Assembly: GCF_024623785.1 (NCBI RefSeq)
Contig: NZ_JANKBZ010000023.1
Coordinates: 123,219 to 187,218 of the forward strand
DNA from: Archangium lipolyticum
Lineage (GTDB): Bacteria > Myxococcota > Myxococcia > Myxococcales > Myxococcaceae
Reading direction: 5' to 3'
DNA: 64,000 bases
Positions 18,662-27,246 of this stretch are shown piece by piece; the first letter of the stretch is position 1; each line of letters opens with the position of its first letter. The notes beneath the pieces are model-generated. The model saw only the letters and a program-made list of their open reading frames with translations. It searched no databases and was not told where the DNA came from. The position numbers and the translations under genes were made by a program.

Positions 18662-20650
18662 TCAACCCCGGCCACCCGTTGGCGGCTCCGCCCGCTCCAC
18701 CACCGGCAGGCTGAAGGAGAAGGTCGTCCTGAGGCCGGGCTCGCTCTCGGCCCAGAGCCGGCCGCCATGCGCTTCGACGAGCCCCTTGCAGATATAGAGG
18801 CCCAGGCCGATGCCCGCCGCCTGTTTGCGGCCCTCCTTCGTGCGATGGAAGCGCTGGAACAGGTGGGGCAGATCCTCCGGCGCGATACCGGGTCCCTCGT
18901 TGGACACCGAGACCCGCAGCTCATCCTCCTGGCGGTGGAGCTCGACGTCGATGGGAGTGTGGAGCGCGCCGTACTTCACGGCATTCGAGAGCAGGTTGGT
19001 GAGCACCTGATCGATACGCAGCGGGTCCGCCAGCGTCCGGGTCTCCTCCGTGGCGGTGACACGGAGGGGGCGGCCCTCGGCCTGGCCCTGCATCCGCCTG
19101 ACGCTCTCGTGTACCAGCTCCGTGAGCACCACGGGCTGCCGCTCCAGACGGAGCTGCCGCGCCTCGATGCGCGAGGCATCCAGGAGGTCCTCGATCATCC
19201 TGCGGAGCCTGCCCACGCTGGTGTCGATCCACTGGAGGGGTTCCTGCTGCTCCTCGGACGGACCGCCCGGGGTGTCATGGCGCAGCGCATCGAGCGCGAG
19301 GGCGATGACGCTGACCGGCTGGCGCAGATCATGGGCGACCAGCGAGGTCCATTCCTCCCGCTGGCGCTCGAGTTCCTTGAGCAGGGAGATGTCATGGAAG
19401 ATGGCGACCGCTCCACTGCGCGACCCCTTGTTCCCGTGGATGGGAGTCGCGCTCGCCAGCACCGGCACGCTCCGCCCATCCCACGTCTGGAGCGACAGCT
19501 CGATGCCCACCTCCGGTTCGCCGCGGACCAGGGCCCGGACGCAGGGGACCTCCTCCGGGGGGACGGGCTCTCCGGAGGGACTCCGCATGTCGAAGCGGAG
19601 CTGGGGACCTGGGACATCGAGCCCACCGGACTCCCTGGAGCGGAGCGACTGGGCGGCCGCATTGGCCACGAGGATGTGGCCCTGCTCGTCCAGGATGAGG
19701 ACCCCTTCGGGCATCTGCTGGATGATGCTCATGAGCCATGCCCGCTGGAGCGCCTCGGTGCGGTAGGACTGCTCGAGCGCGAGCCCGGCATGGTTGAGCC
19801 TGCGGGAGGCCAACCAGATGAACGGCAGCCCGATGAAGGTCAGCATGCCCGTGACGAGGGCGAAGGCCGTCGTGGGGGTGTAGAGGCCGGACCGGGTGCC
19901 CAGCAGGGACAGGTGGCCCAGCACATAGGGGCCGAGGAGCAGGGCTGGCAGCAGGCGGCGCACCAGGGCACTGCCCGAGTGCGTTCCCGACAGGGTGCTC
20001 ATGAGCCCCTGCTCGGGCCTGGCCGCGAGGATACCGAGGCACAGCGCGACCAGGACCGAGCACGTGTGCAGGGCCATGCCGAGCTTCGTGGGCAGACCCG
20101 GCAGCGTATGGAGCTGGGAGGCGCCCGTGCCGTAGCCGATCAGCGCGGTCCAGGAGATCACGGCCACGGTGAGCGCGAGGTATTGCGCAGGCCTGAGACC
20201 TCGCCGGGTCTCCACGTCGAGCAGCAGCAGGGCCAGGCCGAGCAGGAGGAAGGCGAGCGCCGTTTGGGGAGAGGGTGGCAGTGCCCCGTTCCGCGTGGGC
20301 AGCAGCCAGGCACACAGTCGGCTGAGCCACTCCTGGTGGAAGATGTACTCGGCCAGGGTGAGCGCTCCGAGGAGACTGGTCAGGGTGGCGCAGACCCGGC
20401 CTGCCCCGCGCCGGCGTGGATCCGGGGTGACAGGACTCAGCAGCCACAGCGCCAGGCCAGTGAGGATGAGCCCCGCCGCGGAGAGGGCCACCATGGGGGG
20501 GAGGCCGGGCACCAGGACCGTCAAGGACTCGACGCCGAAGCACCAGCCGCCCACCAGGACGATGGTGCCAACGACGACACCGACGCTGGCCATGACAGGG
20601 GCCAGTCGCTGGAGGAATTTCGAGATGCGCGGGTCCACCGTCACTGTCAT
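18662..20650 (-). CDS. Membrane sensor histidine kinase with PAS domain
   Basis: 662 residues. The first 300 contain about eight hydrophobic helices (a MASE-like integral membrane sensor), then a PAS domain (IIQQMPEGVLILDEQGHIL), a HisKA domain with VAHDLRQPVSVI (H440), and an HATPase domain with NLLSNAVKYG, SNEGPGIAPEDLPHLFQRF and GIGLGLYICKGLVEAHGG. It is a complete class I kinase. No response regulator is adjacent. It is divergent from the P-loop kinase gene with a 170-base gap. The ligand is unknown; the hydrophobic sensor suggests a membrane or lipid-soluble signal. Confidence 0.9.
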   Translation of the reverse strand: MTVTVDPRISKFLQRLAPVMASVGVVVGTIVLVGGWCFGVESLTVLVPGLPPMVALSAAGLILTGLALWLLSPVTPDPRRRGAGRVCATLTSLLGALTLAEYIFHQEWLSRLCAWLLPTRNGALPPSPQTALAFLLLGLALLLLDVETRRGLRPAQYLALTVAVISWTALIGYGTGASQLHTLPGLPTKLGMALHTCSVLVALCLGILAARPEQGLMSTLSGTHSGSALVRRLLPALLLGPYVLGHLSLLGTRSGLYTPTTAFALVTGMLTFIGLPFIWLASRRLNHAGLALEQSYRTEALQRAWLMSIIQQMPEGVLILDEQGHILVANAAAQSLRSRESGGLDVPGPQLRFDMRSPSGEPVPPEEVPCVRALVRGEPEVGIELSLQTWDGRSVPVLASATPIHGNKGSRSGAVAIFHDISLLKELERQREEWTSLVAHDLRQPVSVIALALDALRHDTPGGPSEEQQEPLQWIDTSVGRLRRMIEDLLDASRIEARQLRLERQPVVLTELVHESVRRMQGQAEGRPLRVTATEETRTLADPLRIDQVLTNLLSNAVKYGALHTPIDVELHRQEDELRVSVSNEGPGIAPEDLPHLFQRFHRTKEGRKQAAGIGLGLYICKGLVEAHGGRLWAESEPGLRTTFSFSLPVVERAEPPTGGRG

Positions 20651-20821
20651 GGAGACAACAGTGTACTGGATGGCGGGAGAGATTTCTCTTGCAACTCGAA
20701 CGAAGTATGCCGTGCCAACTTCTCGGGAGGAGAAGCCAGCGAGAGAGCGCCCGGGGAGGAGCGGTCATCAGCGTCTGAGCCTGCCCCGGTTTCGTCATGG
20801 TCGGACACAGGGGAGGTCGTG

Positions 20822-21379
20822 TTGACGCCGCTGGCGGCGACGAAGCAGAGTCGGAGCGTGGCACGTCTTCACCTCCTCGTGGGCCCGGTCGCGGCGGGCA
20901 AGTCGACCTTTGCCCTTCAGCTGGGGCAGCGGCATCGCGGTGTTCATCTGAACCTGGATGAGTGGATGGCGCGGCTCTTCAGCCCAGACCGCCCGGACTT
21001 CGGCGTCATGGACTGGTACGTCGAGCGCACCGCACGCTGCATTGAGCAGATCTGGCGGCTGACGACGAACATGATCGACGTGGGCACTGACGTCATCCTC
21101 GAGATCGGCCTCCTTCAGCGATGTGACCGCGAGCGGCTCTACGAGCGCGTGGACGCGAGAGGTTACGATTTGACGGTGTACGTCCTGGATGCGCCCCGCG
21201 AGCTCCGCCGCGAGCGTGTGCAACAACGCAACCATGAGAAGGGGGAGACCTTCTCGATGGTGGTGCCGCCACACATCTTCGAGCTGGCCAGCGACATGTG
21301 GGAGCCGCTCGATGAAGACGAGTGCAGCGGTCGCGACGTACGCTTCATCTCCACGGACTCGAGCATGCTGGACCGCTAG
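20822..21379 (+). CDS. P-loop ATP-binding kinase (AAA_33 / zeta-like fold)
   Basis: 185 residues. LHLLVGPVAAGKST near the start is a Walker A motif; NLDEWMARLF and DVILEIGLL give further nucleotide-kinase elements, and DAPRELRRERVQQRN is the lid/Arg region. This is the pattern of small AAA_33 kinases (related to zeta toxins, polynucleotide or aminoglycoside kinases). No antitoxin-like gene adjoins it, so a toxin role is not supported. Start is uncertain: GGGGAGG at 20810-20816 fits TTG 20822 (spacing five); GTG 20819 and GTG 20858 are alternatives. An apparently much longer frame runs back through the antisense of the kinase gene and is a GC artefact. Confidence 0.75.
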   Translation: MTPLAATKQSRSVARLHLLVGPVAAGKSTFALQLGQRHRGVHLNLDEWMARLFSPDRPDFGVMDWYVERTARCIEQIWRLTTNMIDVGTDVILEIGLLQRCDRERLYERVDARGYDLTVYVLDAPRELRRERVQQRNHEKGETFSMVVPPHIFELASDMWEPLDEDECSGRDVRFISTDSSMLDR

Positions 21380-21561
21380 CCACCGCGTACCGCTATAAGC
21401 TGGGCCACACGCTGCTCGTCTCCTTCGCGGGGCGGACTTCCTCGACACTCGCCGGGCGTGTGTCGATTAAGCGGCGCCCCGCCAGGGGTTGTTGTTTGTT
21501 TTCTATTCCTCGCAATGACAAATCATCGGGGGCGTCAGCGAAGCGATCAGGATCGCGGAGA

Positions 21562-22689
21562 ATGGAATCCATGAAGAGTGGCGAGACGGCTGTTGCAGGG
21601 AACAAGGTAGTGCTGACCGAAGCTCGAAAAGAAGAGCTGGCTCAGCTCCTCCGCCCGGTGGCTCCGCCGCGGGAACTGGACAGCGTCTACTCGGAGGACC
21701 AGTTGCGGCGGTTACTGGGGGTGGTGCGGGACAGCGGGCCGCACAAGCTGATCATCGCGCAGCATTTCGCCTCCGCCGAGGAGCTGATCGCCACCTCCGC
21801 GGGTGGTGTCCCGGAGGGAGTGACCCCGACGCTCGACATGTTCCTGTCGCCCACGTTCCGGAACTTCTACGGGAACCATTCGACCTGTCTGTTCCCCGAA
21901 ATCAACGACTGTTTCTACAATGACAGGTTCCTGGAGCTGGCGAAGAACTACTGGGGTGCCAGGTACGCCAGGCCCCAGATGATGCTGTTCAATGTGAACG
22001 GTCCGTGTGGCAACACGGACCCCGGGCACCTGGACTCTCCGAGCTTCCGCGGCATCCGTTACGAGAATTCGCCGACCTGGCTCTGTAGCGTCATGGGGAA
22101 GTCGGGACTCTTCCGCGACCATCTCATCAAGATGGCCCAGGTCATCACCTGGTTCTCGCATGACCCCCGGAGTGGCTTCACCTATTGGCCCGATGGGCCG
22201 CGCGCGGCTCCCAAGCGCGTGAAGCCGCCGATCTACAATCGTGGCGTTCTCGTCCAGAATGAAATGATGGTCCATCGCGGTGAGGCGAACGGGCCTGTAG
22301 AACAGCAGTTTCCGGCGGGGCTGGACTTCACCAGCGTGTTCGCCGGAGACCCCGGCAGCCGTGAGCACTGGATTGTGAAGACCGGTGACGCGGTGATCGC
22401 GCGTTACCATACGGACGAGTTGCGCTTCCTCGTTCACTGGTCGGCCGAGGTGTTCGAGGACCTGGCGGAGCTGAAGAAGAACATGGACCATACCGAGGAT
22501 CTCACCTTCGATCAGGTCTTCGACACCCTGATCAAAGACGTGCGCTCGAAGGGAATCCATGTCGAGACACCGACGGATCCGCTGCATGATCCGGTGTTCA
22601 TCCGCACCATCAACGCCGCCTACGACATAGGTCGTCCAACGTTCTATCCACCAGAGGCCCCGGTGACGCGGTTGCGTACCGTGGCCTGA
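21562..22689 (+). CDS. Possible Fe(II)/2-oxoglutarate-dependent dioxygenase-like protein
   Basis: 375 residues, no signal peptide or membrane segment. Two places fit the 2-His-1-carboxylate facial triad of non-heme iron oxygenases: GHLDSP (HxD) and, 90 residues on, MMVHRGEA (distal His), with an Arg/His-rich strand RYHTDELRF afterwards. The overall fold cannot be verified and the family is not recognised with certainty. ATG 21562 follows GCGGAGA closely; ATG 21571 is an alternative. The gene is followed in the same direction after 33 bases by a VOC protein and then by a Coq4 homologue, suggesting a three-gene unit acting on a small organic molecule (inference). Confidence 0.55.
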   Translation: MESMKSGETAVAGNKVVLTEARKEELAQLLRPVAPPRELDSVYSEDQLRRLLGVVRDSGPHKLIIAQHFASAEELIATSAGGVPEGVTPTLDMFLSPTFRNFYGNHSTCLFPEINDCFYNDRFLELAKNYWGARYARPQMMLFNVNGPCGNTDPGHLDSPSFRGIRYENSPTWLCSVMGKSGLFRDHLIKMAQVITWFSHDPRSGFTYWPDGPRAAPKRVKPPIYNRGVLVQNEMMVHRGEANGPVEQQFPAGLDFTSVFAGDPGSREHWIVKTGDAVIARYHTDELRFLVHWSAEVFEDLAELKKNMDHTEDLTFDQVFDTLIKDVRSKGIHVETPTDPLHDPVFIRTINAAYDIGRPTFYPPEAPVTRLRTVA

Positions 22690-22722
22690 GCTTCACCTGT
22701 TCCTGACGGCTTGGAGGTTGTC

Positions 22723-23121
22723 TTGAAAAGTGTGTCGAATACGAAATTCGGATTCACGAAACTCCTCGTCAATGACCTCGAGGCTTCGGCTGCCTTCTAC
22801 ACGTCCGTGTGTGGTCTGGCCGAAACCGGGCGAGTCGAGGCATCCATCGCGGGCCGGAACATCCGTGAGATCCTGTTCGCGCCAGCTCACGAGGGGAGCG
22901 CTACTTTCGTCCTGCTCAAGTTCCTCGACGCTCCAAAGCCCGCCAACGACGAGGTCATCCTCGGGTTCATGACCGACGATGTCGATGCCTTCGTCGAGCG
23001 TGCGAAAGCCGCCGGCGGCGCGGTGGCCCAGCCGGCCTATTCCGCCGTCGAGCACGGCGTGAAGGTCGCCTTTGTCACCGATGTCGAGGGCCACTTGATC
23101 GAAGTCGTCCAGCTGCTCTGA
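22723..23121 (+). CDS. VOC-superfamily (glyoxalase/dioxygenase-like) protein
   Basis: 132 residues, one glyoxalase-type module of two beta-alpha-beta-beta-beta units: FGFTKLLVNDLEASAAFYT and CGLAETG at the front, DVDAFVERAKAAGG and GHLIEVVQLL at the end with the conserved terminal Glu. These proteins bind a divalent metal and act in isomerisation, detoxification or ring cleavage. The likely start is TTG 22723, five bases after GGAGG; GTG 22732 is a second choice. Middle gene of the dioxygenase-like/VOC/Coq4 cluster. Confidence 0.82.
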   Translation: MKSVSNTKFGFTKLLVNDLEASAAFYTSVCGLAETGRVEASIAGRNIREILFAPAHEGSATFVLLKFLDAPKPANDEVILGFMTDDVDAFVERAKAAGGAVAQPAYSAVEHGVKVAFVTDVEGHLIEVVQLL

Positions 23122-23184
23122 CGGCGGCCGACGCAGAGCTTGCGCTCCTCCTCCGAGACCCGAAGCCCCACGAGAGACAGCACC

Positions 23185-23877
23185 ATGCCCGACCTCACCA
23201 CCCCCCTCCCCACGCTCCCCGAGAATCCCTCACTGCTCACCCGCCTGCAGGTGGGCCTTCAGGCGCTCAAGGTCCTGCAGGTCGATCCCACGAATCCCGC
23301 CTACGGCGCCCTGTTCTACGACAGCGTGGAGATTGGCCTGTGCGCGGCGCTCGCCCAGGACTTCTCCCGCCATGAGGAGGGCCGCCGCCTGCTGGCCGAG
23401 AAGCCCTCGTTGCGTGCTTCGGCCCTGGACCTGGATGCGCTGGAGAAGCTCCCCTTGGGGTCGCTCGGCCACACATTCGCGCGCTACTTCCGGGAGCAGG
23501 GGCTGACGCCCATCGAGACTCTGTCCCCGCCGAAGAACGATGCCCAGTACGTGGCCACGCGCCTGCGGGAGACGCATGACTTCCACCACATGGTGACCGG
23601 CTACACCACCGACGTCATGGGCGAGATGGAGCTGCAGGCGTTCACCCTGGGCAACCTCCACCTGCGCACCTCGCTCCTCATCCTGCTCCAGTCGGCGAAG
23701 GCGTCCAAGAGGATGCCCGGAGTGGATGCGGCCCAGTACGCCCGGCGGTTGTGGGCCGCGTTCCGGCGCGGCAGCCAGTCCCGGCAGCTCGCCAGCTTCC
23801 GGTGGGAGGACCACTGGGCCACGCCGCTGACCCTGCTGTGCGAGCAGCTCGTCGCGCCCGCACAGCAGTGGAACTGA
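23185..23877 (+). CDS. Coq4-family protein
   Basis: 230 residues, matching Coq4 in length and in its signature HDFHHMVTGY (HDxxH, from H131) followed by an ordered Glu at MGEME, the zinc site of the family. In eukaryotes and some bacteria Coq4 is needed for ubiquinone assembly, where it acts on the C1 carboxyl group of the ring. Myxobacteria mainly use menaquinone, so a role in another prenylated or aromatic compound is possible. PTNPAYGALFYDSVEIGL is also a familiar stretch of bacterial Coq4-like proteins. GAGAGA precedes ATG 23185. Last gene of the cluster. Confidence 0.82.
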   Translation: MPDLTTPLPTLPENPSLLTRLQVGLQALKVLQVDPTNPAYGALFYDSVEIGLCAALAQDFSRHEEGRRLLAEKPSLRASALDLDALEKLPLGSLGHTFARYFREQGLTPIETLSPPKNDAQYVATRLRETHDFHHMVTGYTTDVMGEMELQAFTLGNLHLRTSLLILLQSAKASKRMPGVDAAQYARRLWAAFRRGSQSRQLASFRWEDHWATPLTLLCEQLVAPAQQWN

Positions 23878-23916
23878 CGTGCGGCAGGGGGCGGTCCGGG
23901 TCGGTTCCTGGCGCGC

Positions 23917-25017
23917 TCAATCCGTATCGATGTTCTCGCAGGAGATCCGCACATCGCCCTCGTTGGCCGGGACGTGGCAGGTGTCCGTTCCGGAGCCCCC
24001 GTCGGCGGTGTCGATGGCGCCGTCGGGCTGCGGAACCCCGAACAGATCGTTGGTGGCCAACGTATCGTTGTCCGGTCCGCCCCGGAGCACATCGGCGCCC
24101 TTGTTGCCGACGAGGACGTCGTTGCCGAGGTTGCCTTGCAAGCGATTGGGGCCGTCGTTGCCGACGAGCACGTCAGGTCCGCGGCCGCCGAACAGATCCT
24201 CGACGGAGTCGAGGATGTTGTCCTTCTCGACGGGCGGCCCAAACGTGGCGATGCCGTCGTTGTCCGTGTTGTCGATCGACGCCACCAACCGGACGTAGTT
24301 GTCGTGGGCGTTGTCGAGGTAGACGACCGCGTCGTGCGCGCCGGGGCCGCCGTCGAACACGTCCGCACCGGCCCCGCCCCGAAGGGTGTCGTCGCCGGCT
24401 CCACCGATGAGCCGGTCGTTGCCGGGACCCGCGCGCAGGTCGTCGGCACCGTCGCCGCCGTCGAGCACATCGCTCAGGCCATCGTTCGGTCCGAAGTCGG
24501 TGGACAAGGTGTCGTCGCCGCCATGGCCCCGGAGGGTGTCCCGGCCGTTGCCGTCGCTCAGGTTGTCGCCGAGGAAGCCACCGTTGAGGGTGTCGTTGCC
24601 CGGCCCGCCCGTGGCCCGCATGGGGGCCGCGCTGGAGTTGTTGACGACGTCGTCGCCTCCGCCGGCGTCGACCCGGAACGGCTTGAACACCTGGCCGTTG
24701 GGGGTCCGTGGCGCGAGACACGACACCGCGAACAGCCCTCCGCCGACGGTGGTGGGCGTGCAGCCGGGTCCGGCGGTGATGGGGGACGTGTCGCTCACCA
24801 GGAAGCGGTCGCCGGGGATGGTGACCACCGTGATCCGGTTGGCTCCGGCGCCGCCCGTGTAGCGCAGCCCCTGGGCCGCGTCCGAGGTGGTCGTTCCGTT
24901 CGGCGCGGCGGCCGCGGCGGCCGGTCCGGTCTGCGCGGCGGCGGGGAGGGAGCCGCCGAGGAGGGCAGAGGAGACGACGAACGTCGTCACGATCCGCCGG
25001 GGGGTGATGGGTCGCAT
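23917..25017 (-). CDS. Secreted RTX-repeat calcium-binding protein
   Basis: 366 residues with a signal peptide (MRPITPRRIVTTFVVSS...AAA). From about residue 130 on there are at least eight glycine-rich nonapeptides of the GGxGxDxLxGG type (GGPGNDTLNGG, GGDGADDLRAG, GGAGDDTLRGG), which fold as calcium-bound parallel beta-roll. There is no protease or lipase domain, so it is a repeat-only protein. Such a protein with a Sec signal and no type I exporter nearby resembles actinobacterial RTX-like surface proteins; transfer is possible. AGAGGAG precedes ATG 25017 well. C-terminal SCENIDTD has a cysteine likely paired with CHVPANEG. Confidence 0.8.
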   Translation of the reverse strand: MRPITPRRIVTTFVVSSALLGGSLPAAAQTGPAAAAAAPNGTTTSDAAQGLRYTGGAGANRITVVTIPGDRFLVSDTSPITAGPGCTPTTVGGGLFAVSCLAPRTPNGQVFKPFRVDAGGGDDVVNNSSAAPMRATGGPGNDTLNGGFLGDNLSDGNGRDTLRGHGGDDTLSTDFGPNDGLSDVLDGGDGADDLRAGPGNDRLIGGAGDDTLRGGAGADVFDGGPGAHDAVVYLDNAHDNYVRLVASIDNTDNDGIATFGPPVEKDNILDSVEDLFGGRGPDVLVGNDGPNRLQGNLGNDVLVGNKGADVLRGGPDNDTLATNDLFGVPQPDGAIDTADGGSGTDTCHVPANEGDVRISCENIDTD

Positions 25018-25119
25018 TGTTGGAGCTCCTCTGGGCTCGTTCGAATGAGAGGTGAGTGATTGCGGAGCCACCGCGACCACTCACCTTCGATTGAGCGACG
25101 GCTGACCCTTTGTGACGGA

Positions 25120-25226
25120 GCTGACGCCCGGCGAGTGCGGCCGCCATCGAGTTCGTTGATCGCGTCGGCGACGTTGGGGGTGACGCCGCCCGCCTGGAGG
25201 AACGCCTTGAGGTCGTCCTCGTAGCA
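25120..25226 (-). pseudogene. Possible 5'-truncated coding remnant on the minus strand
   Basis: Read on the minus strand, one frame gives YEDDLKAFLQAGGVTPNVA and then DAINELDGG with good codon bias, then loses bias. It could be the carboxy end of an NAD(P)-binding (NmrA-like) protein, but the match is too short to be sure. Its apparent 5' side stops at about 25226, exactly where homology of the glycyl-radical enzyme begins on the other strand, suggesting a junction between two truncated genes. Confidence 0.3.
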
Positions 25227-25237
25227 TCGCGGAGCGG

Positions 25238-27187
25238 ATGATGCGGCTCTCCAGCGAGCCGCCCAAGACGCTCCTCGAGGCCGCCCAGCTCCTCTTCACG
25301 GTGCACTCGAGCCTGCACCTCATTGGCGAGCCCACGGCCATCGGCCGGCTCGATCAGCTGCTCTTCCCCTTCTACGAAAGGGACGTGGCCAACGGGCTGC
25401 TCGATGACGAGGCGCAGGAGATCATCGACTGCTTCTGGATCAAGATCGGCGAGAAGGTGCAGCTCAACCGCCAGTTCGTCGAGGATCACCAGCCCTACGG
25501 CAACCTCGCGATGGGCGGCATGAGCGGCAACTACCCGCAGGGCGCCGCCAACAACCAGTGGATCCAACAGGTGACCGTGGGCGGCACCGTGGCGGATGAG
25601 ACGCCGGGAGAGGGGAAGCCCGCGTACAACCGGGTGACGCTGTTGTGCCTGCGCGCGGCCCGGCGGTTGCCGCTCAACGCCCCCTGCCTGTCCCTGCGCG
25701 TGCGCAAGGACATCCCTCCGGAGTACCTGCACGAGGCCTCGCTCGCGCTGCTGAGCGGCGGCGCGCACCCCATCCTGCTCAGCGACGAGAAGTTCATCCC
25801 CGGGCTGCTCCACAGCGGAGACAACGTGGGCAACGGTACCGGGGAGACGGCTTTCACACCGGTGGTGGACAAGGCAGCGGGGGCGTGGCGCAGCGAGGTG
25901 GCGCTCCAGGCCGCACGCGACTACGCCTGCGACGGCTGCTACGAGCCGCAGCTCGTTGGCCAGAACTGGTTCACCCTGGGCGGGATGAGCGTCCTCCAAC
26001 CGCTCGAGGCCGCGCTCAACGAGGGCAAGAGCTGGACCACCGCCGGACCCATGTACTTCCGAGGCCAGCGCGTGTCGTTCACCTCACCACCCCCCAAGGA
26101 GATCCGCTCGTTCGAGCAGCTCCTGGCGCTCTTCTTCCAGCACCTGAGCTGGATGTACGCGAAGCAGGTGGACGGGCTGCTCGGCGTCTTCGGCACGATG
26201 AGCGCCGTCTGCCCGTCGCCGCTGCTGTCCGTGTTCATCGACGACTGCCTGGACAAGGGGGTGGATCTCTACGAGGGCGGGGCGCGCTACAACATCGTGG
26301 CCCCCTGCTTCACTGGCTGCTCCACGGTGATCAACTCGCTGTACGCCATCCAGAAGATGGTGTTCGATCCGGACACCGCGGTGACCTCGCTGCCGGAGCT
26401 CGTGGAGGCGCTCATCTGCGACTGGGGCTATCGGATGGATGAGCCGTTCATCAGCACGCTCGCCGGCCCGGCGCGCATCGAGGGCAAGGCCGAGCGGTTC
26501 AAGAAGCTGCGGGAGGTCGCCATGGCGCTGCCCAGGTACGGCCGTGGCCACCAGGAGCTCGACGGCATGGGCAACGAGCTGCTCCGGCGCATCGCGGAGA
26601 CGTCGGTGCGCGTCTTCACCGAGCCGGCGGCTCCCACCGCCCAGAAGATGGTGGAGCTCGCGCGACGGCTCGGAACGCCAGACAAGCCCTTCGGCGGGTT
26701 CCAGGTCCAACCGGGAGTGGGCACCTTCGAGAACTACCTCGAGTTCGGCGCCATGTTCGGGGCCTCGGCGGATGGCCGGCGCCTCGGGGAGACGCTCGCC
26801 TCGGACCTGAGCCCGTCGCCTGGCTTCGCGGATCAACCCGTGTCACACCAGGTGGCGGGCTTCATGCAGGCGCTCTCGGGCTACACGGGGCAGGGCGTGG
26901 ATGCCTTCACGAGCGGCGCTCCCACGGACTTCAACATCCGCGAGGAGTTCCCCGTCGTCTCGCTCCAGCGGGTGCTCGCCGCGTTCGCCGAGGGCAGGGG
27001 CTCCAACATCCTGACGGTGACGTGCGCCAACCCCGAGACCTTCGCGGAGGCCACGCGAAGCCCGGAGAAGTACGATCTGCTGCGCGTGCGAATGGGCGGC
27101 TGGTCGGAGTTCTTCGTGGCCATGTTCCCGGGACACCAGGCCCAGCACCAGCGGCGTCCCCTCAGCACGCCTGAAGACAGGAGCTGA
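25238..27187 (+). CDS. Pyruvate-formate-lyase-like glycyl radical enzyme, N-terminally truncated
   Basis: 649 residues against about 780-850 for the family. Visible: GRLDQLLFPFYERD near residue 35, the active-site cysteine loop CDGCYEP (C234, with E236), and near the end RVRMGGWSEFFV, the glycyl-radical loop with the probable radical glycine G621. The first 150-170 residues of the family are missing: the frame is open only back to a TGA at 25208, and the homology-like IAERMMRLSSEPPKTLLEAAQ starts just inside. No activating radical-SAM gene is seen in the window. Members decarboxylate or dehydrate small substrates anaerobically. Without the N-terminus the enzyme may be inactive; treat as possible pseudogene. 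Confidence 0.75.
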   Translation: MMRLSSEPPKTLLEAAQLLFTVHSSLHLIGEPTAIGRLDQLLFPFYERDVANGLLDDEAQEIIDCFWIKIGEKVQLNRQFVEDHQPYGNLAMGGMSGNYPQGAANNQWIQQVTVGGTVADETPGEGKPAYNRVTLLCLRAARRLPLNAPCLSLRVRKDIPPEYLHEASLALLSGGAHPILLSDEKFIPGLLHSGDNVGNGTGETAFTPVVDKAAGAWRSEVALQAARDYACDGCYEPQLVGQNWFTLGGMSVLQPLEAALNEGKSWTTAGPMYFRGQRVSFTSPPPKEIRSFEQLLALFFQHLSWMYAKQVDGLLGVFGTMSAVCPSPLLSVFIDDCLDKGVDLYEGGARYNIVAPCFTGCSTVINSLYAIQKMVFDPDTAVTSLPELVEALICDWGYRMDEPFISTLAGPARIEGKAERFKKLREVAMALPRYGRGHQELDGMGNELLRRIAETSVRVFTEPAAPTAQKMVELARRLGTPDKPFGGFQVQPGVGTFENYLEFGAMFGASADGRRLGETLASDLSPSPGFADQPVSHQVAGFMQALSGYTGQGVDAFTSGAPTDFNIREEFPVVSLQRVLAAFAEGRGSNILTVTCANPETFAEATRSPEKYDLLRVRMGGWSEFFVAMFPGHQAQHQRRPLSTPEDRS

Positions 27188-27211
27188 TCCGCGACGACTC
27201 CCAAGGATGGC

Positions 27212-27242
27212 ACCCACGCGAGGAGGGTCCTCTCGCGCGGGT
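27212..27242. terminator. Bidirectional hairpin terminator
   Basis: The arms ACCCACGCGAGGA and TCCTCTCGCGCGGGT pair with one mismatch and a two-base bulge around a short loop, between the stops of two convergent genes. There is no long T run, as is usual in high-GC genomes. Confidence 0.55.
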
Positions 27243-27246
27243 CTCT

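Noticed and set aside
18647..21379. A 910-codon frame joining antisense of the kinase gene to the P-loop kinase
   Set aside because: Only the last 185 codons have domain content; the rest lies opposite the real kinase gene.
20822..21379. Zeta-type toxin of a toxin-antitoxin pair
   Set aside because: The P-loop fold is compatible, but there is no small antitoxin gene beside it.
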